Notes: generated by a model from the letters alone, not told the origin. A stretch of DNA of 64,000 nt from an uncultured Flavobacteriales bacterium (GCA_903825395.1 CAIKAF010000024.1:58642-122641); one strand, 5' to 3'. Counted from the stretch's first letter, positions 1 to 9,776 are shown. A program made the numbers and translations.

Positions 1-54
1 ACCGTAGGTAGGAGGCCAAGGACGGTCAAACGATACCACATGCAAATCAGGCAT
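1..54 (-). CDS. Partial glycosyltransferase, N-terminus only
   Basis: Eighteen codons are visible on the minus strand from an ATG at 52-54, reading MPDLHVVSFDRPWPPTYG and running off the window edge. This is the opening beta strand and loop seen at the N-terminus of many Bacteroidota GT-B glycosyltransferases (VVSFD.P.P..YGG). A TTGCTTTG, one base off the -7 consensus, lies just before the ATG. It would be divergent from the glycosyltransferase that starts at 179, which fits a polysaccharide locus. The assignment rests on a very short stretch and needs the neighbouring sequence. Confidence 0.45.
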   Translation of the reverse strand, partial: MPDLHVVSFDRPWPPTYG

Positions 55-178
55 ACCAAAGCAATGAGTCGGGTCTAAAGTAATTAATCTTCCGGTGTCA
101 GAAGCGTAAAGGGGGGATTGTGGCCTTAGGTTTTGTTCGACATTAGGTGGGTTAATACCTCTTTTTTACCTTCGACAC

Positions 179-1300
179 ATGAATCCCCTACGGATATCGG
201 TAGCTGTTATTTCTGATTTGGAAACCGATCAACGGGTTAGAAAGGTATGCACCTGGATGCATGAGCAGGGGTATCTGGTTCACTTAACGGGCCTTCAACG
301 GCCGTTTTCCAAGGAATTGCCTACGAGGCCTTATGCTCAACATCGGCTTATTACCAAGAGACAAAAAGGTGTATTGTTTTATGCCGAGTGGCAATGGAAA
401 TTGCATTTGGCATTACGTAAAATCCCAGCAGATGTAATCTACGCAAACGATTTAGATTCTCTATTCCCAGCATGGTTGGCGGCTAGGGCTCAAGGCGCGG
501 CGTTGGTTTACGACAGCCATGAATGGTTTACTGAAGTTCCTGAGTTGCTGAATCAGCCAATAAAAAAGTGGATTTGGAAAAAACTGGAGGCTTTTCTGGT
601 TCCAAAAACCAAGGGCAGAATTACCGTAAATGCATCTATAGCTAACAAGCTACAAGAAACCTATGGATTTCCTTTTGCCGTGTTGCGAAATGTTCCTCAA
701 TTAATTTCCGTTTCGGCCGACTCCTCTCTATTGCCTTTGAAAGCTCAAGGTAAATTTTGCCTGATTTTACAAGGAAATGGAATTAATATAGATCGGGGCG
801 CCGAAGAGGCCATTCAATCGCTGCATTTTTTACCTGAACAGGTTCATTTGCTCATTGTCGGTGCTGGAGACGTATTTCCTTTGTTGCCCAATATTATCCA
901 AAACGAAGGATTGCAAAATAGGGTAAACCTTTTACCCCGTATGCCTTATGAGCAAATGATGCAATTGGCCGCTGCATGTCAGTTGGGCCTTTCTTTGGAT
1001 AAAAACAAAAGTGGCAACTATTTGTATTCCCTTCCCAATAAGGTGTTTGATTATTGGATGGCGGGCATTCCTGTTTTGGCATCAAATTTACCTGAACTGC
1101 GGTCCCTTATTCAAGAAACGGGCGCCGGCATGTTGTGTAAGGAAGTCAATCCTAAGGAAATCGCTCAAGCTGTTTTGCCAGTGTTGGAATCGAATAGCCG
1201 GTATGCTGAATTGTGCCTTAAAGCTAAAAAGGCAGCCGCATTGAATTGCTGGGAAAACGAGCAGCTGGCGTTGCGAACGGTATTCGAACGCCTTTTTTAA
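179..1300 (+). CDS. Glycosyltransferase, GT4-like (GT-B fold)
   Basis: This 373-residue protein should transfer a sugar from a nucleotide-sugar donor, probably for surface polysaccharide. The N-terminus (ISVAVISDLETDQRVRK, about residues 7-23) is typical of Bacteroidota GT4 enzymes. The middle contains YANDLDSLFPAWLAARA and VYDSHEWF, the usual acceptor-domain signature. The C-terminal half has the donor-site region with SLPNKVFDYWMAGIPVLASN, in which the family's E-x7-E motif is replaced by a weaker D/N pattern. No signal peptide is seen. A near-consensus -7 element (TACCTTCG, 167-174) lies 4 nt before the ATG. Donor and acceptor cannot be read from sequence. Confidence 0.85.
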   Translation: MNPLRISVAVISDLETDQRVRKVCTWMHEQGYLVHLTGLQRPFSKELPTRPYAQHRLITKRQKGVLFYAEWQWKLHLALRKIPADVIYANDLDSLFPAWLAARAQGAALVYDSHEWFTEVPELLNQPIKKWIWKKLEAFLVPKTKGRITVNASIANKLQETYGFPFAVLRNVPQLISVSADSSLLPLKAQGKFCLILQGNGINIDRGAEEAIQSLHFLPEQVHLLIVGAGDVFPLLPNIIQNEGLQNRVNLLPRMPYEQMMQLAAACQLGLSLDKNKSGNYLYSLPNKVFDYWMAGIPVLASNLPELRSLIQETGAGMLCKEVNPKEIAQAVLPVLESNSRYAELCLKAKKAAALNCWENEQLALRTVFERLF

Positions 1301-1349
1301 GCGTTTGGAAGGTTTTGCCTTTTAAAGCATAAGCAAGTTTAAGAGGGTT

Positions 1350-2867
1350 TTATTTGATCCAAACTTGATGAATGGTGTGATTGCCAGACCCATTTGGATA
1401 ATCATCGACCTCCCAACGGCTTCCTGTTCCTTGAATGCCCCAATGGTATTGAGCACTCCGATAAAATGAAAAATCGGTAAGAGCAAAATTTCCCATATCA
1501 TTAAAATATGAATCAACCTGTGCAGGTATATTTGCTGTATGCCCAGTTAATGGGGTGAATGAGGAGTTTAATCCATTAAACGATCCATTTCCACTTTTCA
1601 TGTAAGATCGAACGGCATTTAAATTTGTTTTAAAATGAATAATCCGTCCATGTGCTGATGTTCTCCCATAAAAGCGAACAGAATTGAAAACTAGCAAATT
1701 CGCTAAACTATTTGAAACATGGCCCCAAGCGGAGGGATGGTTACTTTCATTGCTGCCTAATGAAGTTGAATTTTGAATTGGCAAGCGGTTGCTAAGTACC
1801 AACAGATTCGGATTGGTGCCTGCACCATGAACGTAATTTAACACCAAAGTCCAACCTCCACCGTCGGTGGTCATATCGCAGTAGCATTGAAACGGCAACA
1901 TCGGACCGCTGGTATCGGGGTCCAACCAATATACCCCGGTACCCACACTTTGCCCTTGAGAAATGATTTGCTGGCAATTCAATGCCGGACTGTTGCTGGC
2001 TTCCCCCAATTTCTTAGTGGTAAAGGTTATTTGACTGCCATACCCCGTTCCTGCCACATTGCTGGCATAGGCACGAACATAATAGGTGGTATTGTTTTGT
2101 AAATTTTGAAAGGTGGAAGAAAATACCCCAGTTCCAGAACCCGAAATTACGGTTGAATTTGAAGTAGTTGGGTTCGGCGAGGTAGAATAGCATAGGCCCC
2201 GCGCTAAAACCGGCGCCCCACCGTCCTGGCTTACATTTCCCCCGGACACTGCGGTATTTCCCCCAATATTTATTGCGGTATCTGTACTTACCGTAGGGGG
2301 ATTTGGCGTGGTAAAACTCAATTCATTCCCATATCCCGTCCCTTCAGAATTGGTGGCGTAGGCTCGAACAAAGTAGGTTGTACCATTTTGAAGCGACCCA
2401 AGTGTGCTGGTAAAAACACCCATGCCAACTCCATCAACCGAAAATGAATCGCTGAGGGTGGGCCCCGCTGCTGTATCCCAGCACACCCCACGAGCGGTTA
2501 CCAATGTGCCACCATCGTCGGTTACGGTTCCTCCGGATTGTGCAGTTACTCCGGTAACTGAATTCACCAAGGCTGTCAAAACCAAAGGGGGTTTAGGGCA
2601 CATGGAGTACCAACCCGAAGGCCGGTAGTATTGCATGCAATTTAAATCCGTATTGAATACCGTGAGCCCAAACGCTGGATTTTGGATCGAATCTCTTTGG
2701 CCCGTGGTTAATCTAGGAGGCAAAAATCCTTTTGAGTTGCTTTCTACATCAAGCATGGCTGCAGGATGAGGCGGATTGCCCGTTTGGTTTATACCAACCT
2801 GAGCATGAACTGAATCAATGAACAAGCCAATTAGTAGAACACAAAAAGACCAATTATGGAAGTGCAT
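1350..2867 (-). CDS. Secreted fibrinogen-like domain protein with two FN3-like repeats
   Basis: This 505-residue exported protein has an N-terminal signal peptide ending near HAQ (about residue 23). Next comes the Bacteroidota motif AMLDVESNSKGFLPPRL, common at the start of phage-tail-like or surface proteins. Two FN3-like repeats of about 90 residues follow (about 98-187 and 190-283), each containing ARG(V/L)C and TTY(F/Y)VRAYA. The C-terminal third (about 295-505) is fibrinogen-C-like: NCQQI, CYCDMTTDGGGWTLVLNY and a final HTIHQVWIK. No type IX sorting domain is visible at the C-terminus. Its ligand is unknown; adhesion or carbohydrate binding is an inference from the fold. Confidence 0.75.
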   Translation of the reverse strand: MHFHNWSFCVLLIGLFIDSVHAQVGINQTGNPPHPAAMLDVESNSKGFLPPRLTTGQRDSIQNPAFGLTVFNTDLNCMQYYRPSGWYSMCPKPPLVLTALVNSVTGVTAQSGGTVTDDGGTLVTARGVCWDTAAGPTLSDSFSVDGVGMGVFTSTLGSLQNGTTYFVRAYATNSEGTGYGNELSFTTPNPPTVSTDTAINIGGNTAVSGGNVSQDGGAPVLARGLCYSTSPNPTTSNSTVISGSGTGVFSSTFQNLQNNTTYYVRAYASNVAGTGYGSQITFTTKKLGEASNSPALNCQQIISQGQSVGTGVYWLDPDTSGPMLPFQCYCDMTTDGGGWTLVLNYVHGAGTNPNLLVLSNRLPIQNSTSLGSNESNHPSAWGHVSNSLANLLVFNSVRFYGRTSAHGRIIHFKTNLNAVRSYMKSGNGSFNGLNSSFTPLTGHTANIPAQVDSYFNDMGNFALTDFSFYRSAQYHWGIQGTGSRWEVDDYPNGSGNHTIHQVWIK

Positions 2868-3078
2868 AAATTACTTGAACTGAAACTAAAAGTAGAGTTT
2901 AAGTGGATAAACTCAAAACAAAGTATAGCCTTTTTAAAGTTTACATAATATTATTGGAAGTAATTTTTTCATCAATTGCAACCACATGATTTTACGGCAA
3001 TACTTACAAAAACGTAGTAGAGCAAATAATCAGGAAGGTTTTAATTGATTTAAAGAAGGGATTAACCAATCCTGTTTT

Positions 3079-3840
3079 CTAGTTCAAGGCAGAATATTGT
3101 GGCTCTCGAAGCAATCTAACCTCAATATCTTTAGGCAAATAATGCCGAATAACCATCCGTAATTTTTCTGTATAAAGTTCCCGGCGTTCCGACCAACGAA
3201 TAAGACCATGGGCCAATATCTCGGCATCTGGTTTTTGGCCTTTCAAGCGCATGTTGGCGCGTAGAACCCTAAATTTTTTATATGAAGGAAACGTGTTTAT
3301 GGTTCGCATGTAATCTTGAATGCCCGCATACAAATTGGGATAGGATTTTAGATAATAGGTTGTTGTCTCAGACTGGGTTACTACAAATCCATTGGATCGG
3401 CGTTGGGTTAATCCGAAATAATTATGGGTTCGTCTGGCTGCCGAAGATTTACCCCATCCACTTTCTACTATGGCCTGCGCCAAAACCAATTTTTCGGGTA
3501 CAATATCCACGCGGTTTAGAGCAGCATCAATGCGGTGAATAACATCCCTTCTAAAATTCTGAAAGGATGGAGTATCTGTGGGCAGTTTATACCGCTGTGC
3601 AATTTTTGCTAAAAAGCCAAGTTCTTCTACATACAAGCCTTGGCCTGTTTTTAATTTCTTTTGAATGTTAATCAAATGAGCACGCTGAAATAAAATATCC
3701 AAATTCACTCTTCGAACTTGAGGTAAAAAATCAGCAATAAATTCTTTACCAACCTTAGTAAATGGCTTGGCCGATTTCAATGGTAAACAGAGAAAGCCGA
3801 TGCTGATAAACAAAAGGGGAATGGGAAGGCGGAATCTCAT
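3079..3840 (-). CDS. Bax-like N-acetylglucosaminidase domain protein
   Basis: This 253-residue protein belongs to the Bax/FlgJ glucosaminidase group (GH73-like), which cleaves the glycan strands of peptidoglycan. It has a hydrophobic N-terminal segment (about 6-23) and so is probably periplasmic or membrane-anchored. The catalytic region reads LAQAIVESGWGKSSAARRTH followed by NYFGL (about 120-144), with the expected Glu in AIVESGWG. It lies between a fibrinogen-like gene and a polytopic membrane protein, both on the same strand but with gaps of about 90-210 bp. Cell-wall turnover is the likely role; substrate specificity is not visible. Confidence 0.8.
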   Translation of the reverse strand: MRFRLPIPLLFISIGFLCLPLKSAKPFTKVGKEFIADFLPQVRRVNLDILFQRAHLINIQKKLKTGQGLYVEELGFLAKIAQRYKLPTDTPSFQNFRRDVIHRIDAALNRVDIVPEKLVLAQAIVESGWGKSSAARRTHNYFGLTQRRSNGFVVTQSETTTYYLKSYPNLYAGIQDYMRTINTFPSYKKFRVLRANMRLKGQKPDAEILAHGLIRWSERRELYTEKLRMVIRHYLPKDIEVRLLREPQYSALN

Positions 3841-3928
3841 GGTACAAATTTCAACATTTACACTTGGCCCCCTGAGTCAGTATCTTTTAACTTATTTACA
3901 ATAACATGTTCAAAATCTGCAATTTCCA

Positions 3929-5353
3929 TTAATGGCAGGACGTTGGACAGCGTTTTTCTACTGCTTTGCCGGAGTATCTGCTTCCTAGGTAAAAGAGTAT
4001 AACGGGCAGATGTACAACGGCGTAGTACCTTGAAATATTACCCAATACTGGCATTAGCATACCTAAAAAACAACCGATGCAAATGGCCCAGAGCAGTAGG
4101 GTGGCCAATATTGGTTCAGGTTGTTCTGAATTAATGAATCGAAAACATAAAAAAAGCAAAGCCAAAGCAAAAAGTCCCCGTTCAAATCCCCAAATCCAAT
4201 ATCGATAGTTTAATTTAAACCAATTTGTACCAACTACCCCATTCCAAATAAACACTGGCATTCCTTGTATTAATCCATATACGCTTCCATCGATTTTTGG
4301 CAGATCAATCTGTGTAGCTGCGTGTTTTTGCTTTGCTTCCACTTCCAAATCCAACCTTTTGAACTTTAGTTTTTCTAGGATATTCACGCCTGGCTGCTGA
4401 ACTTGCCTGGCATAAGATTGGCCATTTTCCCGCTCATAGGCCTCTTGACTGTCAAAATCAGAACGAATTACCGAAGGTTGGTATTGCCAAGCCCAAATCT
4501 GTACAAGGCATATCAACACAATAGGTAGAACTAAGCTCAAGACAAAACTAGTTTTGGCCGAAAGCCTTGAAAAAAATCGGGCAAATAAGGTGAAGAAAAA
4601 TGCGGGAATTGCACATAAAAAAAGGAACACCCTAAATTCAAACATCAGGATGATGGCGACAAAAAGATATAAGATTGCCATCCAATTTTTATGCTGCAAA
4701 AGGTAAATGCCCCACAAAAACATGGCTGCAGACAATAGCAAAAGACCTTCTTTGCCTGGTAGGGAAGTCCAAATCATCACTGAGGGTGAGGCCAATAAGG
4801 CCAGCCAAAAGACTAGGAAGGAGGCCCTTGGCATCGTATGTCTAAGTAAAGATGAAAGTAGGTACAGCCCCAACCAAGCTATAAAAGCGAAAGAAAAAAA
4901 AACAAGAGTGTAACTTTTGCCGCTCAGCCAAAGCAAGCATGAAGTAAGTCGGACCATCAATTGCTTTTCATTGGGGAAGCCATAATGATTGGTTTTACTC
5001 CAAATTTTCATTCCTATCGTGGTAGTCTCACCCAGTTGGCTGTATGGCTTGCCATTAACAATCAATGACCAATAGTCTTTAGGGCTACTTTTGGATAACT
5101 CATGTAATTTACTGGCATTTAGAAGCAAAGCCGATGCATCTCCTCCCTCTGAATTGGAATATTTTTGTACCTGATAATGGTAAACGAAACCTCCAACCAT
5201 CAACTGAAGGGGAAGCAAAATGGCCCATACCCAACGCTCAAACCATATTATTTTTCGTTCTGACCATCTCCACCAAACCATCCAAAACAAAAAAAGGGCA
5301 GTTACGCCCTTGCATGAATCCAGCCAAGATAGGTCGGACAAATGAACAATCAT
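3929..5353 (-). CDS. Polytopic membrane protein, possibly polysaccharide-polymerase-like
   Basis: This 474-residue integral membrane protein has roughly ten hydrophobic segments and a large soluble loop in the second half (about 310-390). The segment SPSVMIWTSLPGKEGLLLL resembles the LPS..FW.SG..KE motif of Wzy/EpsG-like proteins that polymerise or export polysaccharides. That resemblance is the only functional hint, and the family is not certain. The start codon overlaps the transaldolase stop by one base (TAATG), so the two genes are probably translationally coupled. Glycosyltransferases occur near the left edge of the window, which fits a surface-sugar role, but this is inference. Confidence 0.55.
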   Translation of the reverse strand: MIVHLSDLSWLDSCKGVTALFLFWMVWWRWSERKIIWFERWVWAILLPLQLMVGGFVYHYQVQKYSNSEGGDASALLLNASKLHELSKSSPKDYWSLIVNGKPYSQLGETTTIGMKIWSKTNHYGFPNEKQLMVRLTSCLLWLSGKSYTLVFFSFAFIAWLGLYLLSSLLRHTMPRASFLVFWLALLASPSVMIWTSLPGKEGLLLLSAAMFLWGIYLLQHKNWMAILYLFVAIILMFEFRVFLFLCAIPAFFFTLFARFFSRLSAKTSFVLSLVLPIVLICLVQIWAWQYQPSVIRSDFDSQEAYERENGQSYARQVQQPGVNILEKLKFKRLDLEVEAKQKHAATQIDLPKIDGSVYGLIQGMPVFIWNGVVGTNWFKLNYRYWIWGFERGLFALALLFLCFRFINSEQPEPILATLLLWAICIGCFLGMLMPVLGNISRYYAVVHLPVILFYLGSRYSGKAVEKRCPTSCH

Positions 5354-6009
5354 TATCCGTTTGCTTTACGGTAATCCGCTAAAAATTTTTCCAAACCTAC
5401 ATCGGTAAGTGGATGATTCAATAAGGCGGTAATGGCATTCAGTGGGCAAGTAACCACATCTGCTCCCAACTCAGCACATTTTACAATATGCAATGGATGA
5501 CGAATGCTTGCTGCCAATACCATGGTCGAAAATCCAAAGATGGCATAAATGGAAACGATTTGCTCAATCAACTGGATTCCATCTACAGAAATATCATCCA
5601 ATCGCCCTAGAAAGGGTGAAACATAAGTAGCTCCGGCTTTAGCGGCCAATAAGGCTTGTCCCGCAGAAAACACTAAGGTGCAGTTGGTTTTTATGCCTTT
5701 CTGACTAAAATAGCGAATGGCTTTTATACCATCTTTTGTCATAGGAACCTTCACCACAATTTGTGGATGAAGGGCGGCCAAAACTTCTCCTTCACGAATC
5801 ATCCCCGATACATCGGTAGAAATTACTTCCGCACTAACATCTCCATCAACAATCTCGCAAATGGTACGATAATGAGCAAGTACCGCTGACTCACCTGAAA
5901 TCCCTTCTTTGGCCATTAGGGAAGGATTGGTGGTAACTCCATCTAAAATCCCCATGTCTTGCGCCTCCTGAATCTGGGCTAAATTGGCCGTGTCAATAAA
6001 AAATTTCAT
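5353..6009 (-). CDS. fsa: Transaldolase / fructose-6-phosphate aldolase family
   Basis: This 218-residue protein is a short-form transaldolase of the TalC/FSA group, cytoplasmic, interconverting fructose-6-phosphate with C3 fragments in the pentose phosphate route. It starts [16 protein letters not shown], has the substrate-binding [12 protein letters not shown] (about 25-36) and the Schiff-base lysine in [10 protein letters not shown] (about 85-94). [19 protein letters not shown] and [11 protein letters not shown] follow, all standard for the family. Length matches the short family. It begins only about 20 bp after the SRP RNA gene. Sequence alone does not decide between true transaldolase and fructose-6-phosphate aldolase activity. 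Confidence 0.92.
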   Translation of the reverse strand: MKFFIDTANLAQIQEAQDMGILDGVTTNPSLMAKEGISGESAVLAHYRTICEIVDGDVSAEVISTDVSGMIREGEVLAALHPQIVVKVPMTKDGIKAIRYFSQKGIKTNCTLVFSAGQALLAAKAGATYVSPFLGRLDDISVDGIQLIEQIVSIYAIFGFSTMVLAASIRHPLHIVKCAELGADVVTCPLNAITALLNHPLTDVGLEKFLADYRKANG

Positions 6010-6029
6010 ACCGATAGTTTCTTGAAAAA

Positions 6030-6126
6030 GGGCAAGTTACTTGCATCGCACCGCTACAACCTTCTACCCTTGCTTCATTCCTGACCTGGGGGAGTTCAAA
6101 GGGAGCTGATCGTACAAGACTTGCCC
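6030..6126 (-). ncRNA. ffs: SRP RNA (4.5S RNA, small bacterial type)
   Basis: The minus strand carries GGTCAGGAATGAAGCA (6071-6086), the near-invariant SRP apical domain that binds Ffh and FtsY; E. coli has GGTCAGGTCCGGAAGGAAGCA. The ends close with GGGCAAGT (6119-6126) against ACTTGCCC (6030-6037), giving a single rod of about 97 nt as in the short bacterial type. A TTTTT run follows the closing stem and could act as terminator. A perfect -7 element (TATCTTTG, 6131-6138) lies 4 nt upstream. The RNA targets membrane proteins co-translationally. The transaldolase gene starts just downstream on the same strand. Confidence 0.92.
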
Positions 6127-6130
6127 GCTT

Positions 6131-6138
6131 CAAAGATA
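6131..6138 (-). promoter_or_regulatory. -7 promoter element of SRP RNA
   Basis: TATCTTTG on the minus strand matches the Bacteroidota TAnnTTTG consensus and lies 4 nt before the GGGCAAG that opens the SRP RNA closing stem. A clear -33 TTG is not seen. Confidence 0.75.
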
Positions 6139-6318
6139 TGGAAATTTGCTGCACCTAGTGTAACTGGCCTTAAGGTTGTACATTTAGTTTGGTTTTTAAT
6201 GGCAGATTTAAGCTGAAAATGGCAGTTTTTCCCTATTTAAAAGCTTCAACCTTCTAAAGTAGGTATACTTACCAATTGCCCCCCTTGCCTTGGTATAAAT
6301 TATCTGCTGGGCTCGATT

Positions 6319-6803
<485 letters not shown>

Positions 6804-6805
6804 TG

Positions 6806-6813
6806 CAAAACTA
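6806..6813 (-). promoter_or_regulatory. -7 promoter element of the GNAT gene
   Basis: TAGTTTTG on the minus strand fits TAnnTTTG and sits 2 nt upstream of the ATG (6801-6803), leaving no room for a Shine-Dalgarno site. Confidence 0.6.
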
Positions 6814-6883
6814 GTATGAATATAGGTCCCCGTTCTTTATTGTATGCTTTATTTCAAGAAGATTTTTACAAATAATGCCCTGC

Positions 6884-7897
6884 TTATTTCTGTGACCGAA
6901 TTTGGTAAATGCGTTCAATGATATCTACCACTTTAAGGCCTTCAAGGGCGTTTGTTGTGGCTATGGTCCTCCCTTCCAGCGTATCTAGAACATTTTGGAT
7001 AACATAATGGTGGTTTGCTGCACTTCCCTTATAATTGCCATAATCATTGGGAGGATTGCTGGGCGCCAAAACCGGCATTTCATAGTCTTTTACATGACAG
7101 TATTCTACTTGGTCCATATATTGCCCTCCAACTTTTACTGAGCCATGTTGAGCGACAATGGTTAAACTGCTCTCCATGTTTGAATCCCAGACAGAGGTCG
7201 AATAGTTTATGCTTCCCATTCCTCCTTTTAAAAAGGAGAAGTTTACAAAACCTGAATCTTCGAAATCTGTTAGTTCTTGGTGGTTAAAGTCATTGAACTT
7301 GCCTTGAATATTCCCAATATCACCAAAAAGCCAAAACATGATGTCGATGAAGTGGCTAAATTGAGTAAACAGTGTTCCTCCATCCAATTCTTTTTTACCC
7401 TTCCAGTTTTTGCCTGTATAATATCTTTCGTCGCGGTTCCAATAGCAGTTTATTTGTACCATGTAGATGTCGCCCAATTTTCCGGATTGAACCAATTCCT
7501 TAAGCCAAACGCTGGGCGGACTGTACCTGTTTTGCATAACGCAAAATACCAGACGTTGTGATTGCAAGGATTGGAACAAGACCTCTTCACATTCCGCTTT
7601 GGTTAAACCCATAGGCTTTTCGCAAACTACATGGCAATTTTGTTTTAATGCCTTTAGACTTTGACTGGCGTGCAATCCGTTTGGGGTGCAGATATTTACA
7701 ACATGGATTTCAATGCCAGACTGGTATAGAGCATCTTCAGAACTGAAAAAGGGTACTCTGAATTCATTTTCCAGTTCTTCTTTTAATTCCTCTCGGACAT
7801 CTACTAGGCCAACCAACTCTGCCCCAGCGGTAGATTTAATCATATGGGCATGCCTTCGGCCAATATGCCCACAACCAACGATAGCAAATTTCTTCAT
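6884..7897 (-). CDS. Gfo/Idh/MocA oxidoreductase, WlbA/WbpB-like
   Basis: This 337-residue NAD(P)-dependent sugar dehydrogenase starts with a Rossmann motif, MKKFAIVGCGHIGRRHAHMI. The signature ICTPNGLHASQSLKAL and CEKPMGLT (about 77-103) contains the EKP lysine of the family. LDGGTLFTQFSHFIDIMFWL (about 180-199) is close to the WlbA/WbpB group, which oxidises UDP-N-acetylglucosaminuronate to a 3-keto sugar for acylated aminosugars. I start at the ATG 7895-7897 because the glycine-rich loop follows immediately and a perfect -7 element lies 17 nt upstream. The exact substrate is inferred only from similarity. Confidence 0.8.
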   Translation of the reverse strand: MKKFAIVGCGHIGRRHAHMIKSTAGAELVGLVDVREELKEELENEFRVPFFSSEDALYQSGIEIHVVNICTPNGLHASQSLKALKQNCHVVCEKPMGLTKAECEEVLFQSLQSQRLVFCVMQNRYSPPSVWLKELVQSGKLGDIYMVQINCYWNRDERYYTGKNWKGKKELDGGTLFTQFSHFIDIMFWLFGDIGNIQGKFNDFNHQELTDFEDSGFVNFSFLKGGMGSINYSTSVWDSNMESSLTIVAQHGSVKVGGQYMDQVEYCHVKDYEMPVLAPSNPPNDYGNYKGSAANHHYVIQNVLDTLEGRTIATTNALEGLKVVDIIERIYQIRSQK

Positions 7898-7914
7898 ACT
7901 GCTTTTCTTGAAAC

Positions 7915-7922
7915 CAAAGGTA
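7915..7922 (-). promoter_or_regulatory. -7 promoter element of the Gfo/Idh gene
   Basis: TACCTTTG on the minus strand lies 17 nt before the chosen ATG and supports that start over the longer reading frame, whose first codon would be upstream of it. Confidence 0.55.
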
Positions 7923-7999
7923 GAAAAATGGCGGGATTGCACTTTGCCATAGAAAGGAATGAGCCAGTTGCATTTCTTTCTCGAATTCTACTATTTACC

Positions 8000-9133
8000 C
8001 TAACCCAACATGTGCAGGGCACCTTGTTGTCCGGCTTTGGTTCCTAAAGCAATTCCCATACCTCCCATGCGAACAGCAGTCCAGACCCCGGGCTTCCATT
8101 CGCCGTACTTTGGTTGCTTTGTATTACCAATACCCATAGTGCCAGCCCAACTTAGTACCATTTTTGGCGGTTGACCGTTAAATAATCTAGGTAAGATATC
8201 CCCTATTAAATATTGCTCAATTTCTTCCGTATTTTCTGTTGAAAAAGTTGTTTCAGCCTTAGGATGGATATGGCGCCCACCGCCCAATAATAGCCGTCCC
8301 GCATGACCTCGAAAGTAATTAAATCCTTCATGGTGGTGAAAGGTGCCTGGGGGGAATGGATGAGATAAGGGCTCTGACATCCAGACTTGGGCTCGGGCTG
8401 GTTTTATTTCATCGGGAAACCAGCGTTGTGCAAAGGCATTATTCGCAATTAAAATCTGTCCGCAGGGTAGGCTGAAATCATTTCCTGCAAGTATGCCAGA
8501 ATCAATGTGGTGTACTTCAATTCCAGCTCTATATTCAATTCCCAATGCTAGGCATTTTCCCAACAGGGAATTCCAGAGTTTTTGAGGGTGTAATGCACCT
8601 TCTAAGCCATTAATAATTCCAAGTTCCAGTTGTTTGAAATTAAGTCGGGATAATTCCGATGTATTCATTTCGCGAAATACGGTGCCAGGAATTCCAGAGA
8701 TGTCTTTTAGGTTTCGGTTGACCGTTTCCAGCTGAGCCAAAAGTTCAACCCCATTTTCTTTGTCCTCTTTAAAGAAAACTTCAATTCCTCCGCATGCCTG
8801 AAATTCAAGGGCCTCATCCCCGTGGATTTCCCGGAGTAAAGAAAGGCCTTTAAACCGTTCTCCGGCCAGGGTATAGGCTTCTGTCTCACCCATGGAACGG
8901 ACATCTGAAACCAATTCACTAATCGAACCAAAGCATGCAAATCCTGCACTGCGAACCGTTGCACCCTCAGGTCGAGCTCCCTTTTCTAAAACGACAACCC
9001 TTGATGTAGGAACCCTAGTTTTTAAAAAATAAGCTGCAGAAAGTCCGGTAATGCCTCCGCCGACAATGCCAAAATCAGCATGGCGATTTAATCCTTCACG
9101 TTCCCACCAACTCAAATTGGGGTTCATGCCCAA
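8000..9133 (-). CDS. FAD-dependent oxidoreductase, DAO/glycine oxidase family
   Basis: This 377-residue flavoenzyme belongs to the D-amino-acid oxidase/glycine oxidase group (DAO fold). FAD is bound by the N-terminal FGIVGGGITGLSAAYFLK (about 22-39), followed by VVVLEKGARPEGATVRSAGF (about 45-64). Near the C-terminus LLLGGGRHI and WTAVRMGGMGIALGTKAG complete the FAD site. The enzyme probably oxidises an amine or amino acid, but the substrate is not recognisable. It lies between a DUF6580 gene and the sugar dehydrogenase, same strand, each with its own promoter-like element, so a functional link with the cobalamin genes is not implied. Confidence 0.8.
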   Translation of the reverse strand: MGMNPNLSWWEREGLNRHADFGIVGGGITGLSAAYFLKTRVPTSRVVVLEKGARPEGATVRSAGFACFGSISELVSDVRSMGETEAYTLAGERFKGLSLLREIHGDEALEFQACGGIEVFFKEDKENGVELLAQLETVNRNLKDISGIPGTVFREMNTSELSRLNFKQLELGIINGLEGALHPQKLWNSLLGKCLALGIEYRAGIEVHHIDSGILAGNDFSLPCGQILIANNAFAQRWFPDEIKPARAQVWMSEPLSHPFPPGTFHHHEGFNYFRGHAGRLLLGGGRHIHPKAETTFSTENTEEIEQYLIGDILPRLFNGQPPKMVLSWAGTMGIGNTKQPKYGEWKPGVWTAVRMGGMGIALGTKAGQQGALHMLG

Positions 9134-9166
9134 TTCATATAAGTAGTCAGTGCTGGTTTTAAATTC

Positions 9167-9757
9167 TTATGCAAAACTAGGAATCCAGCGGCGCAGCGAA
9201 ATCCAAGCTCCATACAAGGCTGTGGTATACATCAAATCTCCAACAATTTGATTCAAAAAGAAAGAGGAAGTCAGGTCTCCAGCTTGATAAAATGGAATTC
9301 CGGCAGTCAAGGCCAATCCCCAACCTGCTATATTCATCGGATAATAGCCTGAACTTAACCAAACCAAACTATTTGAAATGAAATAGAAACCAAGTGATGA
9401 TGCCAAACTGAAACCGAAAATGCGCATTCCTGTTATTTCTGAAGCAGCCAATCTGCTACCCATAAATAACATCCATGCCAAACCAAGGTATACCCCAAGT
9501 GCCGTTCCACTGAAAAAATAACTTAGCCCTTGAGCATAACATGGCTGAATCCAAAGGTTTACCATCAAGTCACTTAAGAACCAAGCCATAGCTGAAACTA
9601 CTATGGCGGTCAATCGATTTCCAAAGGCCATCATACCAAACAGAGCGATTCCCGCCATGGGGGATACATTCCATGGATGGGGCATTAGGCGGCTGAAGCC
9701 TGCTAAGGCAATTAAGAGAAAAGCTAAACGCTGAGATGTTGAAGACGAAATACGCAT
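9167..9757 (-). CDS. DUF6580-like membrane protein, possible transporter component
   Basis: This 196-residue membrane protein has about six hydrophobic segments. The N-terminal FSRLMPHPWNVSPMAGIALF (about 21-40) and LSDLMVNLW (about 62-70) match the (R)..PHP.N.SP..A.ALFG and LSD pattern of DUF6580, a family annotated as putative transport proteins. Size and topology resemble ECF-type S components such as BtuM, but I see no sequence proof of that. It follows the BtuB-BtuG pair by about 80 bp on the same strand. It also has its own TACCTTTG 20 nt upstream, so it may or may not be controlled by the cobalamin riboswitch. Confidence 0.65.
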   Translation of the reverse strand: MRISSSTSQRLAFLLIALAGFSRLMPHPWNVSPMAGIALFGMMAFGNRLTAIVVSAMAWFLSDLMVNLWIQPCYAQGLSYFFSGTALGVYLGLAWMLFMGSRLAASEITGMRIFGFSLASSLGFYFISNSLVWLSSGYYPMNIAGWGLALTAGIPFYQAGDLTSSFFLNQIVGDLMYTTALYGAWISLRRWIPSFA

Positions 9758-9776
9758 GGCGAATTTTTAATTGGTT

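Noticed and set aside
1..78. Plus-strand frame entering from the left edge and ending at 76-78
   Set aside because: Basic, low-complexity translation; the minus-strand reading gives a convincing glycosyltransferase N-terminus instead.
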